In this document: positions 1-5,231 of the stretch, in pieces
How the letters are laid out: each line of letters opens with the position of its first letter
Numbering within the stretch: position 1 is the stretch's first letter
Assembly: GCA_014382645.1 (NCBI GenBank)
Contig: JACNJI010000211.1
Span: 1 to 6,477, forward strand
Length of the DNA: 6,477 bases
Direction: 5' to 3'
Origin: Verrucomicrobiota bacterium
GTDB taxonomy: Bacteria; Verrucomicrobiota; Verrucomicrobiia; Opitutales; Seribacteraceae
Translations under genes and position numbers: made by a program
Notes under the pieces: generated by a model
Databases searched by the model: none
What the model was told of the DNA's origin: nothing
Seen by the model: only the letters and a program-made list of their open reading frames with translations

Positions 1-1
1 A

Positions 2-2434
2 GGAAATTTTCCCGTTGCGGCGTGGATGAACCCGATCCAATTGCGACAAGGAGGCATTGTTTGTCTGGGCCGTTACAACTTGGTTCACGGATGGTATCTG
101 GATATGCTGGATAAGGGCGTGTTGCGGATTGAGACAGTCAGTCCCACCAATAAATTCAATGGGACCGTAGCTTCGAAACCGGGTATCATCCGGGTGAATA
201 CTTGGCAGCACGTGGCGGCGGTGGTGCGACGTGGGGAAAATCAAACACGATTGTACGTCAACGGTTTTGAGGTCGCCTCCGGAACCGTTGCTCCCACTAA
301 TTTGGACAATCCGACGGTGGCTTTGCACATTGGCCGGATACAGGGCTCACGGCTTTTCAAGGGACAGATTGATGAGGTCTGTTTTTACAAGCGAGCTCTG
401 GACGTGAAGGAAATTCAGGCCCTCTTGGAATCGGGGAAACAATTCGTACGGGAACCCCTGGAATCACCGGAGGAACTGACCTTGAATTTGGGCGGCCGCG
501 AATTTACCGGAACTATTCATCAACCGGCATTTTTGGGAGTTCGCTTACCAGCGGGGCCACTGCAGGTGAGCGCTCGCTATGGAGACGACTTAACCCCTCA
601 CCGGATAGTCCTTACGCCAATGTCTGCGAAGACTGACCTTGCTATTCGATATAGAAAATTTGAACAACGGGGGACCGCTCGCACGCCGCAGGAAATCGGC
701 GTGTACCTCGATCAGTCCGGCAAGCATCCTTACAAGTTGGTGGAGCCGATCACCGTCCCCGTCAAAGAAGGCCCGCAGCAATTTGAATTATTCGGCATCC
801 TGGAAGATCACCTCGGCGTGGTTTCCGAACCCATTGTAGCCGAAGATCGAAGCCCCGGTTACTGGCTGAAGTTCCGCACGCTATCGATCGTAAATCACAA
901 CAAGCTCAAAGGATTTAAACTGCCTGCGCGATTTGCGACCACCGAACCCATTTTCCTTGTGCGGCCTGATGAGCAATGGATCAAGGCGTTTGGCCATACT
1001 CACGGTTTAATCCCCTCGGCAAATGGAAACAACGGCACGCACGGCAATGAAGCAAAAGGCCCCGCGGTATATCCCGAAGCGATGAAAACACATGGCTATG
1101 TGGTTATCGAAAAGGTGGAGTTTGAAGCGCCGTTTTCTGAAAGTTGGCCACCTCCCTCCCTTCAGCCATTCTTAACAGAGGATAAGTTAGAGCGAAAAGA
1201 TATGACGGGCAAGTTGAAGGCATTTGCCGCAAAGGCTTGGCGTGGACCGCTGACCAAATCCGACGCGATACATATAGATAAGGTATGGGCGGAAGAAATT
1301 AAGGCGAGTAGCAGTGACCTTGAAGCCCTGCGAAGCTCAATCGTTACAATCCTTAGTGACCCACGGTTTCTGTACCTGCGACAATCAAACAATTACGACT
1401 TAGTCTCCCGCTTGTCTTACTTCCTGTGGAACGGGCCGCCGGATACGCCGTTGACCACGTTGGCCGGTGAGCAGGAATATCTTGGTGACTCCGCGATCGA
1501 GCAGCAGGTGGACCGTTTGCTCGCTGACAATCGAGCACGGCGGTTTGTGGAAGACTTTGTGGCGCAATGGATCGATTTCACCCGCTTCGATCAGATCGCG
1601 GTGGATCCGAATGACTACCCCGCATTCAAAGACCGTGGCATGCGAATCAGGGAATACATGAAGCTGGAATGCATCGAATTCTTTGCGCGCGTTCTCAACC
1701 ATGACCTTAGTTGCCTCAGTTTTCTTGAATCTGATTTCGTTATGGTGAATGAAGTGCTGGCTGAGCATTACGGCATCGCCGATGTCTACACACCAAAATT
1801 TGTGTCCGTTGACGCGCCTGATCATCGAGGGGGCGGCGTATTGGCGCAGGCTGCGGTCATGCTGTCCCAATCCAATGGGCAGGATGCCCACGCAGTCAAC
1901 CGTGGGGTTTGGATACGTTCGCGACTGCTGGGTGATCCGCCTTCCGATCCGCCACCGGATGTGGCTTCATTACCGGAACCGTCCAGCGATGCCAAAGCCA
2001 GAGTCCCAGTATCAGTCAAGCAAAGATTGGATTTGCACCTTAAGTCAGGCACAACGTGTTACGACTGCCACAAGGATATCGATCCATGGGGCATTGCCAC
2101 CGAAGGCCTCGATGCGGTGGGCCTACCGCGGAAATCAATCAGGAAAGCTGGCCCAGTTGTTAAAAAAGTCACAATTGACGAACAAGAGATCGACGGCCTG
2201 TTGCCCTTGAAAAAATTCCTTCTCGAAAAGCGTCACAAGCAATTCGCATATGGCTTTACCCGTCATATGCTTTCCTATGCTCTGGGCAGACCGATCACCT
2301 TTCGTGATGAGCAGACCGTGCTAAGTCTGCAATCGGAATTCGAAGAAAGCGGATACAAAATGCGAAGCCTGATCAAAGCGATTGTCACCTCAGACATTTT
2401 CAGGTGCAGTTCACAATCAAAGGCTCAAGAATGA
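2..2434 (+). CDS. LamG-PSD/DUF1592-type c-type cytochrome-like protein, 5' partial
   Basis: Probably an exported, haem-binding surface or periplasmic protein; the biochemical role of this family is unknown. The frame is open to the window edge, and the residues before the first ATG (26) already read as LamG sequence (NFPVAAWMNP), so the true start is upstream. Residues are numbered from the ATG at 26. A LamG/concanavalin-like domain covers about 1-137 (NTWQHVAAVV, RLYVNG, GQIDEVCFYKRAL). A beta-rich linking module follows to about 380 and ends in ESWPPPS, typical just before DUF1595. DUF1595 is about 385-450 (ends SDPRFLYL), DUF1592 about 455-585, DUF1588 (PSCyt3) about 592-700 and DUF1585 about 725-795. 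DUF1588 carries one haem c motif, C678-Y-D-C681-H682, followed by the family's DPWG. The stop at 2432-2434 overlaps the DUF1552 start, so the two are probably translationally coupled. Domain identity is confident; function is not. Any signal peptide or further cytochrome domain would lie upstream of the window. Confidence 0.93.
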   Translation, partial: GNFPVAAWMNPIQLRQGGIVCLGRYNLVHGWYLDMLDKGVLRIETVSPTNKFNGTVASKPGIIRVNTWQHVAAVVRRGENQTRLYVNGFEVASGTVAPTNLDNPTVALHIGRIQGSRLFKGQIDEVCFYKRALDVKEIQALLESGKQFVREPLESPEELTLNLGGREFTGTIHQPAFLGVRLPAGPLQVSARYGDDLTPHRIVLTPMSAKTDLAIRYRKFEQRGTARTPQEIGVYLDQSGKHPYKLVEPITVPVKEGPQQFELFGILEDHLGVVSEPIVAEDRSPGYWLKFRTLSIVNHNKLKGFKLPARFATTEPIFLVRPDEQWIKAFGHTHGLIPSANGNNGTHGNEAKGPAVYPEAMKTHGYVVIEKVEFEAPFSESWPPPSLQPFLTEDKLERKDMTGKLKAFAAKAWRGPLTKSDAIHIDKVWAEEIKASSSDLEALRSSIVTILSDPRFLYLRQSNNYDLVSRLSYFLWNGPPDTPLTTLAGEQEYLGDSAIEQQVDRLLADNRARRFVEDFVAQWIDFTRFDQIAVDPNDYPAFKDRGMRIREYMKLECIEFFARVLNHDLSCLSFLESDFVMVNEVLAEHYGIADVYTPKFVSVDAPDHRGGGVLAQAAVMLSQSNGQDAHAVNRGVWIRSRLLGDPPSDPPPDVASLPEPSSDAKARVPVSVKQRLDLHLKSGTTCYDCHKDIDPWGIATEGLDAVGLPRKSIRKAGPVVKKVTIDEQEIDGLLPLKKFLLEKRHKQFAYGFTRHMLSYALGRPITFRDEQTVLSLQSEFEESGYKMRSLIKAIVTSDIFRCSSQSKAQE

Positions 2435-3777
2435 TCGTTGCGCCAAAATGGGCAGATATGCAGACTGACGTTGATGCCAAGAGAATGAACATTGATCGCC
2501 GTACATTTCTTCGGGGCGCTGGCGGGGTGGCCCTGAGCCTGCCATTCCTCGACTGCATGGCGACTGATCGAACGATTGAAATGCCCAAGCGACTCCTGGC
2601 CCTGTACGTGGGGCACGGATTCGCCCTGCATGGTGATTGGAGTTGGTACCCGAAATTGGTCGATGGCCAAATGCAATTCGGCAAGTCGATGGAAGCCTTT
2701 AACCCGTTGACCAAGCGTATTACCGTTTTGCAAGGATTGGAGCATCCCCATTGCGTGAGCGCCGGCGGACACAGTACCGCGGATTCATTCCTTACCGGCA
2801 GTAACCCCGCCGCAACGGTGAAAAGCCCGTCGTTCGACCAGGTTGCCGCGATGACCCACGGACATAAAACGCGTTACCCAAGTCTCGTGCTTGGGAATGA
2901 AGGAGGTTTGGGCGGCGAAGGGAGGTCGAACACGCTTTCTTACAATCAATTCGGCCGCGGCATTCCTTCCTCGAACAACTTGCGTGGATTGTATGACGGA
3001 ATGTTTAATTCCGATCCGCAACTCCAAAAAGGGCAACGTTCGCGACTGGCATCCGACAAGCGTAGGCTCGATCGCGTTCTGGAGTCTTACCGCGAGATGA
3101 AACGCAAGCTCGGACGCGACGACTCGCAGAAATTGGAGCGGTACATGCAGGCATTGCGAGAAGTGGAGAGGGAGATTGAACGCATGGAGCGCTGGACGGC
3201 AACTCCCAAGCCAAAGGTGCCCACGGACGAGTTGGCCCTTAACGCCTCCGTGCAAGATCCGGCGGCTTTCATCCGCACGATGTACAACCTCATCTATCTG
3301 GCGTTCAAGACAGATTCAACCCGTTATGCGACCTACATGCTGCAGAGCATGAACAGCAGCAAGTGGGACAACGTTCCGATCGCTCTCGGGCTCGGTGTCA
3401 CCCACCATCTGCTGGCCCACAACGCGGTACAAGGAGGTGAAAATCTGGTTAAACTTGGCAAGTACGACAAGTTTCAGGCAGACCTTCTGGCTGAGTTCAT
3501 AACCAAGCTGGCGGACACCGCCGAAGGTGAAGGCACGATGCTCGACAATACGGTTGTGCTCTACGGCAGCAGCAACAGCCAGACACACGTCAACACCAAC
3601 TATCCTATGATGTTGGTGGGAGGCGAAAAACTTGGCCTCAAACAGGGGACGTTCCATGATTTCGGCAAAAAGGCTCCGCCGCTGTCCAACCTCTACCTAA
3701 CGCTGACAAACGCGTTGGATGTTCCCGCCGGGCGATTTTCCGATAGCAGCGGAACTCTTTCACAAATCATAGCTTGA
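2431..3777 (+). CDS. DUF1552 (HXXSHH family) protein with Tat-like signal
   Basis: An exported protein of unknown function, the usual genomic partner of DUF1592 proteins. The chosen ATG (2431) gives 448 residues and overlaps the preceding stop as ATGA, with a weak AAAGG upstream. An ATG at 2485 is a real alternative, since it would place the Tat motif near the N-terminus. D22-R23-R24-T-F-L-R followed by a hydrophobic stretch to about residue 40 looks like a twin-arginine signal. Family landmarks are ITVLQGLEHPH and GGHSTADSFLTG (about 97-123), a charged probable coiled-coil helix (about 203-255, with LDRVLESYREMKRKLG and REVEREIERME), and near the C-terminus YGSSNSQTHVNTNYPMMLVGG (378-398). 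Length is normal for the family. The signature His motif reads H326-L-L-A-H-N331, where HxxSHH is expected. The family is often described as possibly metal-dependent or sulfatase-like, but that is unproven. Confidence 0.93.
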   Translation: MIVAPKWADMQTDVDAKRMNIDRRTFLRGAGGVALSLPFLDCMATDRTIEMPKRLLALYVGHGFALHGDWSWYPKLVDGQMQFGKSMEAFNPLTKRITVLQGLEHPHCVSAGGHSTADSFLTGSNPAATVKSPSFDQVAAMTHGHKTRYPSLVLGNEGGLGGEGRSNTLSYNQFGRGIPSSNNLRGLYDGMFNSDPQLQKGQRSRLASDKRRLDRVLESYREMKRKLGRDDSQKLERYMQALREVEREIERMERWTATPKPKVPTDELALNASVQDPAAFIRTMYNLIYLAFKTDSTRYATYMLQSMNSSKWDNVPIALGLGVTHHLLAHNAVQGGENLVKLGKYDKFQADLLAEFITKLADTAEGEGTMLDNTVVLYGSSNSQTHVNTNYPMMLVGGEKLGLKQGTFHDFGKKAPPLSNLYLTLTNALDVPAGRFSDSSGTLSQIIA

Positions 3778-3795
3778 GCAGCGGTTGATATTCAT

Positions 3796-4527
3796 ATGGC
3801 TCCATCTAAAAAGCGCTTGTTTCAGAAAAATAGCAGGTTGAAGCCATTCTTTCCTTTGCTGCTTTTTTCGGCCACATCCTGCCTGGCCGGCTGGCCGAAC
3901 CCGGCGAGGGCCGAGACAATCGAGGCCGACCTGCTCGTTGTCGGCGGCACCGAGAGCGGCTGCGCGGCAGCAGTTCAAGCGACCCGCATGGGTGTGAAGA
4001 AAATCGTCCTGGTGAACGACATTGAGTGGCTGGGTGGACAGTTCAGTGCCGAGGGGTTGGGTGCCATTGATGAAAATCGGGCCCATGGCTACGACGGCTC
4101 AGTGCCGATTCCTCGCTCGGGTATTTTTCGGGACGTAATCGACGCAATCGAGGAACGGAACGCCAAGCTCTACGGTGGCGTTCCCAGACCGGGCAACACC
4201 CGCGTGATCACCACCAGTCGCCCCAAGGTGTCCGAAGCCGTGTTTCGGGAACTTCTGGCGCCTTTTGAAAAGACCGGACAACTCAAGCGATTCTCCAACT
4301 ACCGCCTGCAAAGGGTTTTGACCGAGAAAAATTGTGTCTTTGGGGCTACCTTCCTTTCAACTGACTCAGGAGATGAGCTGATCGTCCGAGCCCGGCTCAC
4401 GATTGACGCGAGCGACTGGGGCGACGTCATTCAGGGCAGTGGCGCCGAGTGGGACTCGGGACCGGACGCCAAGTCGGAATACGATGAGCCAGGAACTTGC
4501 CGAAGCCGCGATTGCCACCGGCCGTGA
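3796..4527 (+). CDS. FAD-dependent oxidoreductase (FAD_oxidored type), N-terminal part, truncated
   Basis: An exported flavoprotein-like oxidoreductase; substrate unknown. The N-terminus is a Sec-type signal peptide with a Lys/Arg-rich start, a hydrophobic core at about 17-32 and a probable cut after A37-R-A39. The FAD Rossmann strand follows immediately: ADLLVVGGTESGCAAA (44-59). In the glycine motif G50-G-T-E-S-G55 the usual middle Gly is Thr, a variant I associate with this family. EWLGGQFSAEGLGA (77-90) and DASDWGDVIQGSGAEW (204-219) are further family hallmarks. Members are normally about 450-650 residues; here family-like sequence ends near residue 232 (about nt 4490) and a ten-residue unrelated tail runs to a stop at 4525-4527. 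The catalytic C-terminal half is therefore absent and the product is probably non-functional. The start lies 18 bases after the DUF1552 stop without a clear Shine-Dalgarno, so co-transcription is likely. Cause of truncation (rearrangement or misassembly) is undecided. Confidence 0.85.
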   Translation: MAPSKKRLFQKNSRLKPFFPLLLFSATSCLAGWPNPARAETIEADLLVVGGTESGCAAAVQATRMGVKKIVLVNDIEWLGGQFSAEGLGAIDENRAHGYDGSVPIPRSGIFRDVIDAIEERNAKLYGGVPRPGNTRVITTSRPKVSEAVFRELLAPFEKTGQLKRFSNYRLQRVLTEKNCVFGATFLSTDSGDELIVRARLTIDASDWGDVIQGSGAEWDSGPDAKSEYDEPGTCRSRDCHRP

Positions 4528-4885
4528 CCAAGCTCGCTACATGGCCGACATCTGCCGCATAAGCTCGCTGCATCTTCGAGCAGTCTATCATCTGCAGAAC
4601 GCCAAACTGCCGCTCTTCGGCTACAAAGCCTGGCCACTGGGCAACGAGCACTGCTGCTGGCCACCACCTGAAAAACTTGAAGACCTGGTGAAGGAAGCCG
4701 AGCAGGCCCTGGCTCTTGAGCGGGAATACATGACCACCTACGCCAAATGGGTCTCAGGCTGCGATGAACAAGGTCAGCTCTGCCTCCACCATCAGGGGGT
4801 GATCGAACCGTTCGCCGAGTTTGCGAAGACATTGAATGAACAGCTGCGTACGGAAACTGAGGAATATGAAAATGACATCACGTGA
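4484..4885 (+). CDS. hypothetical protein of 133 codons, possibly a C-terminal gene fragment
   Basis: I do not recognise this protein. The frame overlaps the end of the truncated FAD gene by 44 bases in a different frame. Its upstream extension (from 4403) reads through FAD coding sequence and is not credible, so I start at the ATG at 4484, which has only a weak GGAA upstream. From about residue 18 the composition looks like a real, soluble, mostly helical protein: LHLRAVYHLQNA (29-40), EKLEDLVKEAEQALALEREYM (63-83) and an acidic tail (TETEEYEN). It is rich in Cys, His and Trp for its size (C23, C57, C58, C93, C100, H102, H103). No signal peptide or membrane segment is visible. It ends inside the start of a UroD-like fragment, as in an operon. 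Because its 5' edge coincides with the point where FAD homology stops, it may be the C-terminal end of a larger protein whose front was lost; a complete small gene is less likely. Confidence 0.5.
   Translation: MSQELAEAAIATGRDQARYMADICRISSLHLRAVYHLQNAKLPLFGYKAWPLGNEHCCWPPPEKLEDLVKEAEQALALEREYMTTYAKWVSGCDEQGQLCLHHQGVIEPFAEFAKTLNEQLRTETEEYENDIT
4859..4863 (+). promoter_or_regulatory. Shine-Dalgarno GAGGA for the UroD-like fragment
   Basis: GAGGA lies eight bases before the ATG at 4872. It supports initiation at that codon inside the end of the preceding reading frame, and so supports the view that 4872-4964 is the beginning of a once-functional gene. Confidence 0.5.
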
Positions 4886-4964
4886 GATTATCAAACGGGC
4901 GGTCGAATTCCGTTCTCCGCCACGGGTTGGACTGATCTTTCCCAAGAATAGGGCAGAAACATAG
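4872..4964 (+). pseudogene. N-terminal fragment of a uroporphyrinogen decarboxylase-like gene
   Basis: Thirty codons are open from the ATG at 4872 to TAG at 4962-4964. The first residues, MTSREIIKRAVEFRSPPRVG, match the way UroD-superfamily proteins (UroD and corrinoid methyltransferase relatives, common in PVC genomes) begin: M-T-S/P-R-E, a helix, then a P-x-R-V/I motif. Such proteins are normally about 340-400 residues. After roughly codon 25 (about nt 4946) the resemblance ends and a stop follows. I found no continuation in the other frames downstream. A good GAGGA ribosome binding site precedes it and it overlaps the upstream frame by 14 bases, so the real gene was probably translationally coupled to that one. 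The identification rests on a short stretch and on memory of the family. Confidence 0.5.
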
Positions 4965-5063
4965 AACCCAGAAAAAGAAGAGGAAAATGATTATGAAGAA
5001 AGAAAAACTGAACCTACCCGCGAAGATGAGAAACTCGATGTTTCTATTTCGCATGGTGATATT

Positions 5064-5084
5064 GAGACAGGAGATAGGAGACAG
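5064..5084 (+). repeat. three tandem heptamers, GAGAYAG
   Basis: Three exact-length units follow each other: GAGACAG, GAGATAG, GAGACAG, differing at one position. They are purine-rich on this strand. The block 5068-5087 pairs, with 16 of 20 positions matching, with the reverse complement of 5151-5170 in the second array. Confidence 0.7.
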
Positions 5085-5145
5085 AATGAATTCAAAACTT
5101 GCGCCAAATAGGCTTGCGGAAAGTTGCGAGAGGCATTTTTTCCAT

Positions 5146-5180
5146 TCTGAATTCCGTCTTCTGACTCCTGAATTCTGGAT
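5146..5180 (+). repeat. five degenerate heptamers, consensus near TCTGAAT
   Basis: The stretch divides into TCTGAAT, TCCGTCT, TCTGACT, CCTGAAT and TCTGGAT. CTGAATTC occurs twice, 21 bases (three units) apart, at 5147 and 5168. It is pyrimidine-rich on this strand and lies in the opposite sense to the array at 5064-5084. Heptamer tandem repeats (STRR) are known from intergenic regions of cyanobacteria; a relation to them is not implied. Confidence 0.6.
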
Positions 5181-5219
5181 ACCTGAACTGTTACGCGAAG
5201 AAATCAACCATTACCGTAC

Positions 5220-5226
5220 AGGAGGT
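5220..5226 (+). promoter_or_regulatory. strong Shine-Dalgarno AGGAGGT for the lipoprotein gene
   Basis: AGGAGGT is a full match to the anti-Shine-Dalgarno core and ends five bases before the ATG at 5232. It fixes the start of the downstream lipoprotein gene and is the best ribosome binding site in the window. Confidence 0.8.
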
Positions 5227-5231
5227 CTGAC

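Larger units (their letters stand above)
4965..5219. other. non-coding region with degenerate heptamer repeats
   Basis: This stretch separates the gene remnants from the lipoprotein gene. It is A+T-richer than its surroundings and starts with a purine-rich run (about 4967-5005). It contains two heptamer arrays, listed separately, and three copies of (C)TTGCG at about 5098, 5113 and 5124. An 83-codon open frame (4987-5238), with a plausible GAGG before its second ATG at 4993, crosses both arrays. Its product is of low complexity and overlaps the start of the next gene, so I do not regard it as a gene. No clear promoter or hairpin terminator was found. Confidence 0.6.

Noticed and set aside
2900..2911. 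Perfect Shine-Dalgarno-like AAGGAGGT inside the DUF1552 gene, and another near 3432
   Set aside because: No start codon with a long frame follows either site; both simply encode Gly-Gly or Glu-Gly residues of the DUF1552 protein.
4403..4483. Upstream extension of the 133-codon frame to an ATG at 4403
   Set aside because: This part overlaps well-conserved FAD oxidoreductase coding sequence (DASDWGDVIQ) and its translation is an evident shadow.
4896..4924. GGCGG and CCGCC separated by 14 bases as a possible terminator
   Set aside because: Only five pairs, a long loop and no following T-run; it lies in the UroD-like coding fragment.
4878..5207. 109-codon minus-strand frame with a hydrophobic segment
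   Set aside because: The hydrophobic stretch is the complement of the purine-rich run near 4970-5005 and the N-terminal part is translated heptamer repeat; no ribosome binding site or family resemblance.
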